Part shown: piece after piece, positions 29,608 through 38,105 of the stretch | How the letters are laid out: every line of letters begins with the position of its first letter | Numbering within the stretch: the stretch's first letter is position 1 | Source of the DNA: Acidianus manzaensis | GTDB taxonomy: Archaea > Thermoproteota > Thermoprotei_A > Sulfolobales > Sulfolobaceae | Assembly: GCF_002116695.1 (NCBI RefSeq) | Contig: NZ_CP020477.1 | Location: 1,351,501 to 1,415,500 of the forward strand | DNA: 64,000 nucleotides | Direction: 5' to 3' | Program-made: the position numbers and the translations under genes | Notes under the pieces: model-generated | Told to the model about the DNA's origin: nothing | The model's database searches: none | The model's input: only the letters and a program-made list of their open reading frames with translations

Positions 29608-30243
29608 TTATAGAATGTTATAGTTAGTTACTGAGCATAAATTTTTCTTTCTACATAATTGAAAGAAACATTCTAATGATTTTCTACCTTTTAATCCTAA
29701 CTCTTTCGATAATGGCGATATTATACCTTTGCTTTCTTGGATTGAAGCAGACTCTCTTATTATGATCTTGATTTTTGATAATACATCGTCCGGTAAGTTA
29801 CTTCCTATAACACTTAATACTATTGGTAAATTTTGGCATTCTTTTTTCCATATATCTGATAATGATATTTTATAGTTATTTATAACAAATCTAGCAGAAT
29901 TACAATCAAGTTTGGAATTTGGTATTGCTTTGCTACCTAGTAATATTTTTAAAAGATAATATTCTGTAGAATTACTGCTTGTACATACTTCATTATTTAT
30001 CTCATCTGAGAGTCCTAATTCGTTTACTACTCTTGCACCATTACTTAAGATTTTCGTATCTATATAATTTAAAAGTGGAAGAGATATATAATAAAGATCA
30101 TAATTCTTATATTTAAATTTTATTTCGTCTTGCTTTATTTCAACAAATTCAAATACATAATCTTTCGACTTAATTTCATTATTAATAATAGGTAGTAATG
30201 GTAAAATCTCGTCTTTGTTTGAATATGCTATGCTTATGTTCAA
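29608..30243 (-). CDS. Hypothetical protein, possibly periplasmic-binding/MqnA-like fold
   Basis: The 211-residue protein begins [18 protein letters not shown] and has a middle part [15 protein letters not shown] followed by GARVVNELG. This pattern resembles the two-lobed solute-binding or MqnA/MqnD fold, but there is no signal peptide and no catalytic motif I can name. The C-terminus holds three Cys in a row of 15 residues ([12 protein letters not shown]). It is divergent from a reduced flavoprotein gene 55 bases away, so the two may share control. Function unknown; it could belong to a Sulfolobales-only DUF family. Confidence 0.62.
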   Translation of the reverse strand: MNISIAYSNKDEILPLLPIINNEIKSKDYVFEFVEIKQDEIKFKYKNYDLYYISLPLLNYIDTKILSNGARVVNELGLSDEINNEVCTSSNSTEYYLLKILLGSKAIPNSKLDCNSARFVINNYKISLSDIWKKECQNLPIVLSVIGSNLPDDVLSKIKIIIRESASIQESKGIISPLSKELGLKGRKSLECFFQLCRKKNLCSVTNYNIL

Positions 30244-30298
30244 CTCATAAGAAGTAGGAAAGCAAACATTATTTAATTTTTCTACATTAGCTAATAAA

Positions 30299-31168
30299 AT
30301 GATACTTATATTAGGATCAGGCTATGCAGGATTAAACGCTTATTATAATATAAGATCAAAAGATAAAATAATTATATCTAATGCTGGTGAATTTGTATTT
30401 TATACAGCTCTTTTACGTAATATAATCAAAGAAAAAAAATACTCTGTTAATCTGAATTTTGTCAGAAAAGAAGAAGTAGTAGATGTGGATATTTCAAATT
30501 TAAGAGTGAGAACTAATAAGAATATATATGAGCCAGATAAGCTAATTATAGCACTAGGATGTAAAAATAGGAATATAGAAAAATTTCTAGAAATAAAGAA
30601 ATTAAATAACTTATGTATTTCGTCGGAGGACAAATATGATAGCTATTTAGCTTTACAAATATCGTTTTATGCAAAAATGATAGGAAAGGATGTTAAATAT
30701 AATGGAAATTATATGGAATGGCTAGGAGAAAAAGTATCAAATAAAATAAGAGAAGTAGTCAATAGAGAGCTGGGAACTTGTGAAAAACCAAATTTTATAG
30801 TAGAAAAATGTGAAGCTCCAGACTTCTTAGGCTTTCTTGAAGTTAATGATAAGTTAGAGGTTAAACCAAACGTTTATGCAGCTGGCGATATAATTAAGAA
30901 CTGGCCTAAGCTTGGAGAATTAGCAATGAGAAGTGGTAGATATATAGGAAGATTACTATCTAACAAAAATAAGGAGGAGAGTTTCAATCCTATATTTATT
31001 AATATTCTAGACACTGGGGACAAAGGAATTCATATCAGATCAAACGTACCATGGGGCGGTAATTTTGAAAACATAAAATGTTCTAAAACTAGAAGATTAA
31101 TGAAGAGATTTATAGAGAATTATTATATATTAAGAAAAGGTAATATGGGTTTTCTCTATTATTTATAG
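30299..31168 (+). CDS. Reduced NDH-2-like FAD oxidoreductase
   Basis: A 289-residue flavoprotein with the FAD dinucleotide fold at its N-terminus ([14 protein letters not shown]) and the second FAD motif [13 protein letters not shown] near residue 193. The middle part, where type 2 NADH dehydrogenases and sulfide:quinone reductases have a second GxGxxG for NADH, has no such motif and is shortened. It may therefore use FAD without NADH or be non-catalytic. The C-terminus is hydrophobic-aromatic and could touch the membrane. The stop codon lies within the left arm of a strong inverted repeat. Confidence 0.72.
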   Translation: MILILGSGYAGLNAYYNIRSKDKIIISNAGEFVFYTALLRNIIKEKKYSVNLNFVRKEEVVDVDISNLRVRTNKNIYEPDKLIIALGCKNRNIEKFLEIKKLNNLCISSEDKYDSYLALQISFYAKMIGKDVKYNGNYMEWLGEKVSNKIREVVNRELGTCEKPNFIVEKCEAPDFLGFLEVNDKLEVKPNVYAAGDIIKNWPKLGELAMRSGRYIGRLLSNKNKEESFNPIFINILDTGDKGIHIRSNVPWGGNFENIKCSKTRRLMKRFIENYYILRKGNMGFLYYL

Positions 31169-31236
31169 ATGTCCAGGGTCTAGGGGGTTATCAGGGGAAA
31201 TCCTCCTCATCTATTTTTAGGCCCTGGACATCTATA
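31164..31236 (+). ncRNA. Structured element: 73-base hairpin with 15-bp perfect terminal stem
   Basis: The arms TATAGATGTCCAGGG (31164-31178) and CCCTGGACATCTATA (31222-31236) are exact complements. The 43-base interior is G-rich on the left and C-rich on the right, and can form an inner AGGGGG/CCTCCT stem. Such a G+C-rich structured block is unusual in this AT-rich DNA. It is not a tRNA and lacks C/D boxes, and the stem is too long for a standard H/ACA RNA. It could be a small RNA, a 3'-end processing structure of the flavoprotein mRNA or a leader structure of the following methyltransferase gene. A second small hairpin (GAGGA...TCCTC) lies at 31277-31297. Confidence 0.5.
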
Positions 31237-31301
31237 CTTTAGATATATAAATTGGGGTTAAAATTATTTACACAACGAGGAATAAGGAGTAATCCTCTAA
31301 C

Positions 31302-32516
31302 TTGCATTATAGAAAGAAAATTAAAGATAATTTTGTATTCAATTATACAAGGATAAAATATTTAAAAATAAAAAAGAGTACAAGCGTTAGTAATAAATAT
31401 TTTTGCGTAGCACTCATTTCATTTGTGAAAGAAAGAGAGTTAATTGATTTTCTTTCTACATTGCTTTACTATATAGAGAATAATTATCCGTTACCAGTAG
31501 CATTTAAAAATACTAAAAGAATAAAAAAGGTAAAGGGTTTTAATTATGATGAGTTATATAAGTTATCTAGAGAATTTATATTAAGCTATTATTCTTTTAA
31601 ATCTAGTAAAAGATCCGATAAAGCAAAAGAATTCACTAATGGAGCTAAAGGATTAAAATTTCCTGATTGGATGGAAGAAAAACTCAATCAGTATATTAAT
31701 GTCAAAGAATTAGAAAAATCATTTTTTATTAAAAATGAATGGATAAGAATAAATACTCTAAAGGGAGATATAGACAAAACAGTTAGATCGCTTGAATCTC
31801 AAAATATTGAACTAGAAGAAGATCCTCAGCTTCCTTGTATATTTAGAATAATGAAAGGCGATGCAAGAAAAACGAAAGAATTTAAAGATTATAAAATTGT
31901 CTTTCAAGATAAAGCAAGCGCGCTTGTAGTAAAATCTTTAGAGCCAGAAATGAGAGATATCATAATTGATCTTTCATCTGCTCCAGGCATAAAGGTTAGT
32001 CAAATTATGGCAATGACTGAAAATACGGCAAGAATTACTGCTATAGACTTAGATGTAAAAAGATTGTATAGAGAAATTGAGTTTCTAAAGAAAATGAATG
32101 TTAACTTAGATAGGATAAATTTCGTCCTACAAGATTCATCTAATTCAAGTGTATTAAGAGGAGATAAAGTATTATTAGATGCGCCTTGTTCATCTTCTGG
32201 CATGATATCTAATGAACCATCAATTCTAGTTAATTTAACTATAGATAAGATAAACTATTATTCTAAAATCCAAGAAAACATTTTAAGGGAAATCATTTCT
32301 AATATCACTGCACATTATGTTATATATTCAGTATGCTCTATTTTTCCAGAAGAAGGAGAAGAGCATACGGATAATTTTCTTGATATACTAGAAAAACCTA
32401 ATATAGAAGGAAGCAGTGGTTATAATGGATTTTCGTCTTCAAATTATGTAGTAAGACTTTCTCCTTTTAATAATACTGAGGGATTTTTTATAAGTAAGTT
32501 GATTTTAAATAAATAG
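31302..32516 (+). CDS. RNA (cytosine-C5) methyltransferase, NSUN/Nop2/RsmB family
   Basis: Methylates cytosine C5 in tRNA or rRNA. The 404-residue protein has an N-terminal helical, NusB-like part and a Rossmann domain with the SAM motif LSSAPGIKVSQIMAM, motif IV LDAPCSSSGM (first Cys) and motif VI YSVCSIFPEEGE (catalytic Cys), both near residues 290-345. The start is TTG at 31302; an in-frame stop lies just upstream, so no longer start exists, but a later start cannot be excluded. It follows the hairpin region and precedes the ups-like unit. Confidence 0.9.
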   Translation: MHYRKKIKDNFVFNYTRIKYLKIKKSTSVSNKYFCVALISFVKERELIDFLSTLLYYIENNYPLPVAFKNTKRIKKVKGFNYDELYKLSREFILSYYSFKSSKRSDKAKEFTNGAKGLKFPDWMEEKLNQYINVKELEKSFFIKNEWIRINTLKGDIDKTVRSLESQNIELEEDPQLPCIFRIMKGDARKTKEFKDYKIVFQDKASALVVKSLEPEMRDIIIDLSSAPGIKVSQIMAMTENTARITAIDLDVKRLYREIEFLKKMNVNLDRINFVLQDSSNSSVLRGDKVLLDAPCSSSGMISNEPSILVNLTIDKINYYSKIQENILREIISNITAHYVIYSVCSIFPEEGEEHTDNFLDILEKPNIEGSSGYNGFSSSNYVVRLSPFNNTEGFFISKLILNK

Positions 32517-32526
32517 TTTTGTCTAC

Positions 32527-32557
32527 CAGAGTTTATTTTTAAACTACCAGTAAATTC
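32527..32557 (+). promoter_or_regulatory. Core promoter of the upsX-like gene with near-match to the UV hexamer
   Basis: A TATA box (tttttaaac, 32536-32544) lies about 20 bases before the ATG. The six bases directly before it are AGTTTA (32530-32535), one base away from ANTTTC, the hexamer known from UV-inducible Sulfolobus promoters. The changed last C may weaken UV control. This is read from the sequence only. Confidence 0.4.
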
Positions 32558-34543
32558 ATGCATCCTATTTATAAGACTGTTTTATCTCTTGATGTTCCTC
32601 ATAATCTACAATATTCGCTTTTGAATATAAGCGATACTATTTTTTTAGAGTCAAACGCATTAATTCAACCAGTAGTCTCCTTATATCCAAAATTTAAAGT
32701 AGATAAAGAAAATAGATGGATATTTTATGCTAATGGAAAACTTTTAGAGTTTGTTGATAATAAATTATCTATAATAGAAAATAATGCAAATATTGATGCT
32801 AACTATATTTATTACGTAAATGTAGAAGGTAAAATTGAAAAAATTATAGAGAAAAATAATTATTATGTATATAATTCAGAAATATATGATAAAATAATAG
32901 TTAACGAACAAAATAATATGATATCTCTCTTGAACAAGAAGAAATTACTTTTATTTTGGAATAAAATGAAATTAGAATATGATACTCCTAGAAATATAGT
33001 TAATAACAAGAATGGAATTTCATTACTTTATGATGATCATACAAAGGTTATAACAATAACTGGAGAAAAAATAATTGAACCAAATAGGATTTTCTTAGGA
33101 TATATAAGAGAAAAGACATTATCTAAAACATTAGATGGAAAAATAATGTTAGACAACTCTGTGATTGGAATTTGTAAAGATAATACAGAGCTAATTGGTG
33201 CTAACTCTGATATTATAGTAATAAAATGCGGAAATTCCATAAAATATCTTAAGGATAGTGTATGGAAAGAAATAGCTACTGATTCTTCGGTTCTAGATGG
33301 ATTCGTTAATGATAATTTTATCATAATAAAAAGTGAAAAAGAAACAAAAGTTTTTGATAAGAACCTAACTCCACTATATATCTTAAATAAATGCGAAGCT
33401 ATAGCTAATAGTAAATATATATTTCTATATTTCAACAAGAACTTTGGAATAATAGATACATTAGACAATAGCAGTATTCTAAAAGTCGAAAAAAATTATA
33501 TGGATAAAAAATCTCCATTAATTCTATATATTATAAAATATTATTATCCAGAATTTACTGATCTCGATGTAATAAAAAAATCTGAAGAAGGTAAATATAC
33601 CAAATTTCTAGTGGAGCCTAAGTTATTGGGAAGTAAAAAAGCCAAGGTAAGAATAAACTCTCCTTTCTTTTCTACTGAAGCAGAAATAGCTATAGATTCT
33701 AAAGAACCTTACATAAAAGCTTTAGGTGAGATAGTAAGGAGCAATGGAAATGTGTTGGGCACAAGAATGAATTCAATAATAAAATTAAAACTAGAAGGTG
33801 AGGTAAATACATTTTTACCTTATACTATTCTAATATCATATAAAAATTTTCACCACCAAATAACTTTCACTAGGCAGAAAATTTCCACTGATGTAAAGAT
33901 TCCTGTTAATATTTTTGATCATAAATTAAAGAATGATATAATATACATAGATGTGGTAAAATCTGGAAGAAACCAGCAGAGTGAAGAAATTCTTTTACCA
34001 ATAATAGATATAACTGAAGATAGCACAAAATGGAAAAAAGAAATAATACAAGCTAATAAGGACATTGTAATTAAAAGACTAAGCCAAAATACAGACGATA
34101 TTACATGGGAGAAAAATTATATATATCCAACGCATAGAAAAGGAATAATTATAAAACCAAAAGATACAATAATTAATACTAATAACGTTAAATATAGAAT
34201 TAAAAGAGGAATAAATTATATTAATGATTATATTATAATCGGTATTGATAATATAGTTAATAAGTTAGACATATCTATTGATTTTCCCTATCTTATAATA
34301 TCACCTAATATACAGTATAATTATCCAGTAGAGATTTTCTATTCTACATATACGTACAGAGGATTTCCTACTAAGGTAGTGTTTCCTATAGATCCTGCAT
34401 ATGATAAAATAATAGTTAGAACATACATTGGTAATGAAACTGTGGAACGTACTTTTAAAATATCTAAAGATATGTTTATAAAAATTGGATTATTACAAGC
34501 TAAAAAAATCGAAGATTACTTGAAAAGTATCGGAATAGACTGA
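32558..34543 (+). CDS. upsX: UpsX-like protein of the UV-pili locus
   Basis: A 661-residue protein with no recognised catalytic domain. The first half consists of short beta strands with repeated I-Y-V/F patterns, possibly a propeller, and the second half looks like stacked beta-sandwich domains. No signal peptide or membrane helix is seen, so it should be cytoplasmic. I call it UpsX because of its size and its position directly before the secretion ATPase-like gene, with the endonuclease III/ParB/glycosyltransferase/helicase cluster downstream, as in Sulfolobus ups loci. The role of UpsX is unknown even in Sulfolobus. Gap to the next gene: 26 bases. Confidence 0.68.
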   Translation: MHPIYKTVLSLDVPHNLQYSLLNISDTIFLESNALIQPVVSLYPKFKVDKENRWIFYANGKLLEFVDNKLSIIENNANIDANYIYYVNVEGKIEKIIEKNNYYVYNSEIYDKIIVNEQNNMISLLNKKKLLLFWNKMKLEYDTPRNIVNNKNGISLLYDDHTKVITITGEKIIEPNRIFLGYIREKTLSKTLDGKIMLDNSVIGICKDNTELIGANSDIIVIKCGNSIKYLKDSVWKEIATDSSVLDGFVNDNFIIIKSEKETKVFDKNLTPLYILNKCEAIANSKYIFLYFNKNFGIIDTLDNSSILKVEKNYMDKKSPLILYIIKYYYPEFTDLDVIKKSEEGKYTKFLVEPKLLGSKKAKVRINSPFFSTEAEIAIDSKEPYIKALGEIVRSNGNVLGTRMNSIIKLKLEGEVNTFLPYTILISYKNFHHQITFTRQKISTDVKIPVNIFDHKLKNDIIYIDVVKSGRNQQSEEILLPIIDITEDSTKWKKEIIQANKDIVIKRLSQNTDDITWEKNYIYPTHRKGIIIKPKDTIINTNNVKYRIKRGINYINDYIIIGIDNIVNKLDISIDFPYLIISPNIQYNYPVEIFYSTYTYRGFPTKVVFPIDPAYDKIIVRTYIGNETVERTFKISKDMFIKIGLLQAKKIEDYLKSIGID

Positions 34544-34569
34544 ATACTTTTTAAAAATACAAAAACTTC

Positions 34570-35769
34570 ATGACAACTAAAATTCTTGAAGAATACTATA
34601 TTTTAGGAAATAAAATTTCCATTAAAGAACTCAACGGAAATACTCTTTATGAAGTAGAAGAAGTTAAATTAACTGATAAAGAAAAGGAAATTTTAAAAAA
34701 TATAAACGAGAAAAATATTAAATACGATAATTTAGATCCTACAACAGCAGATAGAATTCTATATTCTATGAAAAAGCAACAGTTTGGTAGAATTACTATA
34801 TTACTTCTAGACGATAAAATAACAGAAATAACGTGTTTCAACTATAATATGCCATTATATGTGAGTTTACGTGGATACGGAGTTGCCTTAACCAACTTAA
34901 AATATTCATACAAAGAAGAAATCATCTCTGATTTACAAAAGATTTTCAGTTCCGCAATAAGGCACAAAAATCAATTAATTCTTGAAAACGATGAAATGAG
35001 GGGTATAGTTAATGTAAGTAATCCTGAAAAAATTGCGTTTAATATATCAAAGAAAGATAAAAAAGTCACTAGTATAACTAATTTAATAAATTCTCGTCTA
35101 ATATCTAGAAATCAAGCTTCTCTACTTTGGGAATTATTAGAGAACAACGCATTTATCATTTTTGTTGGAAATATAAAGATATCAAGTAAAATTTTAGAAT
35201 CAATAATAAATTTAACTTCTAATTTTAAAATATTAAACATTAGATCTAAACCAATATTAAATATGATAAACGAAAAATGCATAAACATAGATTCTAGAGA
35301 TATTGAAAATGAAGATATAGATTTATATAATCCAGATATTGTAATATTTGACAAATTAAACAAAAATATACTTACTGAATCATTAAAATTAAGTGCATAT
35401 AATAAGGGAATAATAATATTAAGTGATTTTCCAGATCATTATTCGTTATTAAATTATCTTGATAAAAATACTTTGCTAAGTCTATCTAAGCTACCTACAA
35501 TTATAGTAGAAAATCTACGAAGTAAGACAAGCTTCTACGAGATTTATTCTATACGAAATAAAATAAAGGTACTCAAAATTAGTAATATAAAGTCAATAAA
35601 AGATATAAAAAGGTTGTATATTTATGCTCAATTACATATAACTGATGAAAACGTATCATTAAAGGAAAAAATACTAAATGAATTAGCTAAGAATAATATA
35701 ACTGACTATTTTACAATTTTTGACAAATTAAAAGAGGTGAAAGAAACAAATGCTGTCACATTTAATTAA
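34570..35769 (+). CDS. upsE: UpsE-like type IV pilus assembly ATPase with lost catalytic motifs
   Basis: The 399-residue chain aligns with archaeal type IV pilin/archaellum ATPases (UpsE, ArlI). Residues 83-104 (KITEITCFNYNMPLYVSLRGY) match the N-domain box IEDI-C-G-N-PIYVYHRKYG. Residues 168-212 match the stretch before and through Walker A. At the Walker A site the sequence is VGNIKISSKI (199-208) instead of GGTGSGKTT, so the P-loop Gly and Lys are gone. The Walker B site reads NPDIVIFDKL (254-263), lacking the catalytic Glu of VGEVRG, and the His box is replaced by GIIILSDF. ATP hydrolysis is therefore unlikely. The frame is otherwise intact, and it is about 80-110 residues shorter than active members. 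Confidence 0.72.
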   Translation: MTTKILEEYYILGNKISIKELNGNTLYEVEEVKLTDKEKEILKNINEKNIKYDNLDPTTADRILYSMKKQQFGRITILLLDDKITEITCFNYNMPLYVSLRGYGVALTNLKYSYKEEIISDLQKIFSSAIRHKNQLILENDEMRGIVNVSNPEKIAFNISKKDKKVTSITNLINSRLISRNQASLLWELLENNAFIIFVGNIKISSKILESIINLTSNFKILNIRSKPILNMINEKCINIDSRDIENEDIDLYNPDIVIFDKLNKNILTESLKLSAYNKGIIILSDFPDHYSLLNYLDKNTLLSLSKLPTIIVENLRSKTSFYEIYSIRNKIKVLKISNIKSIKDIKRLYIYAQLHITDENVSLKEKILNELAKNNITDYFTIFDKLKEVKETNAVTFN

Positions 35770-36571
35770 AGTAAAAGAATATCTTTCAAGTAATGATGTA
35801 CAAAATATATACGATTTGGAAATAAAAGCTATAAAAGATAATTATAACTCACATAATAAGTTAATAAAAATAATAAAGAAAAATTCGAAAGATAATATAA
35901 TATATCTAAAAAAGCTTATAGACAAACTTATTACTTTGTCTATAATAAATACTATAGCATTAATTGGAGCCATAATATATACTATATTATACAACAGCTC
36001 ACTTCCATTGTTTACTGATATTATAATAAATATTGCTAGTATCTTATCTATCGCTTATAAAGATTTCAATAAAATCAAATTCTCAACTAATTTTACTTAT
36101 TTTATTGTGCTATTGCCATTTATGATTCCTTTTCTACCAATAGATCTTTCAATTCTTTACAAAATAGTAATAGCTTTAGGCGTTTCGCAGTTAATAATAT
36201 TGAAGTTTAACCTATATTCAGATAATTATTATCAAAAGATAATTAAATCGAAAAATAAAATAGATAAAGAGCTAAAATCTATATTTATGTATAATACGAC
36301 ATTCGCAAAAGACTTACTAAGATTAAATAAAACTTATTATTATAAAATAATGCAAATAAAGGATAGTACTAAAATATTAAAGATAATAAATATAATATTG
36401 CCCATCATTATCTATCCATCTATTAGATTTATGCCAATGCATATAATTCCTTTATTTTTTATATCATCGATTTTAATATCTATGATTATTACAAAAGCCT
36501 ATAGCTTATCATTAATAAATCCAAAAACTATAATATACTATTGTGTAATATCTGTTATATTTTCATTATGA
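35750..36571 (+). CDS. upsF: UpsF-like (TadC/ArlJ) membrane platform protein, shortened
   Basis: A 273-residue membrane protein with about seven hydrophobic helices (pairs near 60-100, 110-150 and 213-272) separated by a charged cytoplasmic part (about 150-205) with many Lys. This order recalls one T2SS-F unit, while full UpsF/ArlJ proteins have about twice this length. It overlaps upsE by 20 bases. No upsA or upsB pilin gene follows; the next gene is on the other strand and overlaps its end by 34 bases. Family assignment depends on context. Confidence 0.58.
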   Translation: MLSHLIKVKEYLSSNDVQNIYDLEIKAIKDNYNSHNKLIKIIKKNSKDNIIYLKKLIDKLITLSIINTIALIGAIIYTILYNSSLPLFTDIIINIASILSIAYKDFNKIKFSTNFTYFIVLLPFMIPFLPIDLSILYKIVIALGVSQLIILKFNLYSDNYYQKIIKSKNKIDKELKSIFMYNTTFAKDLLRLNKTYYYKIMQIKDSTKILKIINIILPIIIYPSIRFMPMHIIPLFFISSILISMIITKAYSLSLINPKTIIYYCVISVIFSL

Positions 36572-36816
36572 TTTTTTATAACTAATTCGATTTCATATCC
36601 CTTCTCAATTCCATCTAATACTTCTTCACCTTTTTTAGTTAATTTATAGACTTTGTGAGCTCCTTTAGAATAAATAGTAGTAATTAACCCTAGTCCTTCT
36701 AGAACGTGAAATATAGCTAATACCTCGTATCTTGGTATTTTAGTTCTTATTACTGCTTCTCCAGGATTTACAGCTCCATCTTTGATTGCCTCTAAAATTA
36801 CCTTTATCTCGTACAT
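36538..36816 (-). CDS. Winged-helix transcriptional regulator (92 aa)
   Basis: A compact winged helix: helix MYEIKVILEAIKDG, then GEAVIRTKIPRYEVLAIFHVLEGLGLI as recognition part, and a wing with AHKVYKLTKKGEEVL. It resembles archaeal PadR/MarR-like one-domain regulators. It lies between the ups-like unit and the endonuclease III gene, is antisense to the end of upsF, and is divergent from nth with 58 bases between them. It may therefore control the repair cluster; that is inference from position. Confidence 0.78.
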   Translation of the reverse strand: MYEIKVILEAIKDGAVNPGEAVIRTKIPRYEVLAIFHVLEGLGLITTIYSKGAHKVYKLTKKGEEVLDGIEKGYEIELVIKNHNENITDITQ

Positions 36817-36836
36817 AACAATTGAAGTAATTAAAT

Positions 36837-36874
36837 AATTTCATTTAAAAGGGCTTTTACTCTTTAATGTAAAT
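36837..36874 (+). promoter_or_regulatory. Promoter of the nth operon with ANTTTC-type hexamer
   Basis: AATTTC at 36837-36842 sits directly upstream of the TATA box atttaaaag (36843-36851). The GTG start of nth at 36875 lies about 28 bases from the TATA centre, fitting a leaderless mRNA. ANTTTC beside the TATA box is the hexamer reported for UV-inducible promoters of Sulfolobus. A six-base match in AT-rich DNA can be chance, but the position is exact. Confidence 0.5.
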
Positions 36875-37558
36875 GTGAAGTGCACAGGAAAAGAAATTCT
36901 TGAAAGACTAAAGAAGGTATACAAAGAAAAACCAGAAGATTATGTAGCTTATGATGTTTGGCTTAAATTTAAAGATCCATTTAGAGTACTTATTGCTACT
37001 TTACTATCGCAAAATTCCACAGATAAAGGAACATATAAAGCGTTCTATAATTTAGAAAATACAGTTGGAGTTATTCCAGAAAAATTAGCTAATGCTAGAA
37101 TTGAAGATATTTCAAAAGCTATACACAATATAGGTATTTATTTTATCAAGTCAAAAAGAATAAAGGAAATTTCAAAAATAATAGTAGAAAAATATGGAGG
37201 AAATCTAAATAATATAATAGACAAGCCAGTAGATGAAGCTAGAAAAGAGCTTACTTCATTACCAGGAATAGGAGAAAAAACTGCTGATGTTGTTCTCCTT
37301 ACGTGTAAAAATTATCCATTATTCCCAGTAGATACTCATATTAAAAGAATATCAGGTAGATTAGGAATAGCTAAAGGAAATTATGCATCTATTTCTTCAG
37401 AATTAATGAAATTATTCGACAAAAATGATTATTTATTGGCCCACCATTTATTAATAGCTCACGGAAGACAAACTTGCAAAGCCAAAAATCCCTCATGTAA
37501 TTCATGCGTATTAAATGATTGTTGTGAGTATTATGATAGAGTATATAGATCCAAATAA
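36875..37558 (+). CDS. nth: Endonuclease III (DNA glycosylase/AP lyase)
   Basis: Removes oxidised pyrimidines and nicks abasic sites in base excision repair. The 227-residue protein has the helix-hairpin-helix LPGIGEKTADVVL with catalytic Lys135, the catalytic Asp153 in FPVDTHIKRIS, and the iron-sulfur loop Cys201-x6-Cys208-x2-Cys211-x5-Cys217. The start codon is GTG (MKCTGKEIL). It is the first gene of a run with ParB-like and glycosyltransferase genes, the same set that neighbours ups pili genes in Sulfolobus. Confidence 0.95.
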   Translation: MKCTGKEILERLKKVYKEKPEDYVAYDVWLKFKDPFRVLIATLLSQNSTDKGTYKAFYNLENTVGVIPEKLANARIEDISKAIHNIGIYFIKSKRIKEISKIIVEKYGGNLNNIIDKPVDEARKELTSLPGIGEKTADVVLLTCKNYPLFPVDTHIKRISGRLGIAKGNYASISSELMKLFDKNDYLLAHHLLIAHGRQTCKAKNPSCNSCVLNDCCEYYDRVYRSK

Positions 37559-38105
37559 TCTAATAAGCCATGAAGATATAGAAGTATATAATTTAGAAAA
37601 AATAATTAATTGTATAAGAAAATATAAAGCAATACAACCAGTAATAGTCGATGAAAATACATTTATTATTCTAGATGGACATCATAGAACTAAAGCAAGT
37701 AAAATATTAGGAATAAGGAAGATTCCAGTATATATGGTAGATTATTTTGATAATAGAATAAAAGTGAATAGTTTCGCACTAAATATATCTAATCTGAATT
37801 TAGCAATTAGGTTTATAGAAGACTCAACAGATGGAGGTTTATGCTTAAAAATAATAAATAAGAATATATGTGGTAAAACCCTTTATAATTTATATTGGAA
37901 GATAAATTCTATACAATCTTATCTTAAATATTTAGGATTTAAGATAGTAAAGACAAATGAAGATGGAATATTACTGCCTAAACTAGAAAAAGACTATATA
38001 GTAGATATTGCCAAGAAAGGATTAAGATTTCCTCCTAGAACAACAAGACATACCTATGATTTTATTATCCCCCGAAATAGAATAACAATAAATGAATTCC
38101 TTTGA
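37533..38105 (+). CDS. ParB-like nuclease-domain protein
   Basis: The 190-residue protein starts MIEYIDPNNLISHEDIEVYN (ATG 37533, 26 bases inside nth). Residues 1-70 form a ParB/sulfiredoxin domain with the nucleotide-binding box DGHHR (48-52) in FIILDGHHRTKASKILG. The C-terminal half is unique and basic. In Sulfolobus the ups-linked ParB-like protein belongs to the UV stress gene set; it may bind or cut DNA. No ParA gene is present, so chromosome partition is unlikely. Confidence 0.85.
   Translation: MIEYIDPNNLISHEDIEVYNLEKIINCIRKYKAIQPVIVDENTFIILDGHHRTKASKILGIRKIPVYMVDYFDNRIKVNSFALNISNLNLAIRFIEDSTDGGLCLKIINKNICGKTLYNLYWKINSIQSYLKYLGFKIVKTNEDGILLPKLEKDYIVDIAKKGLRFPPRTTRHTYDFIIPRNRITINEFL

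Noticed and set aside
31164..31236. H/ACA guide RNA
   Set aside because: The basal stem is 15 bp, longer than the usual 9 bp or less, and no ACA box follows the 3' arm.
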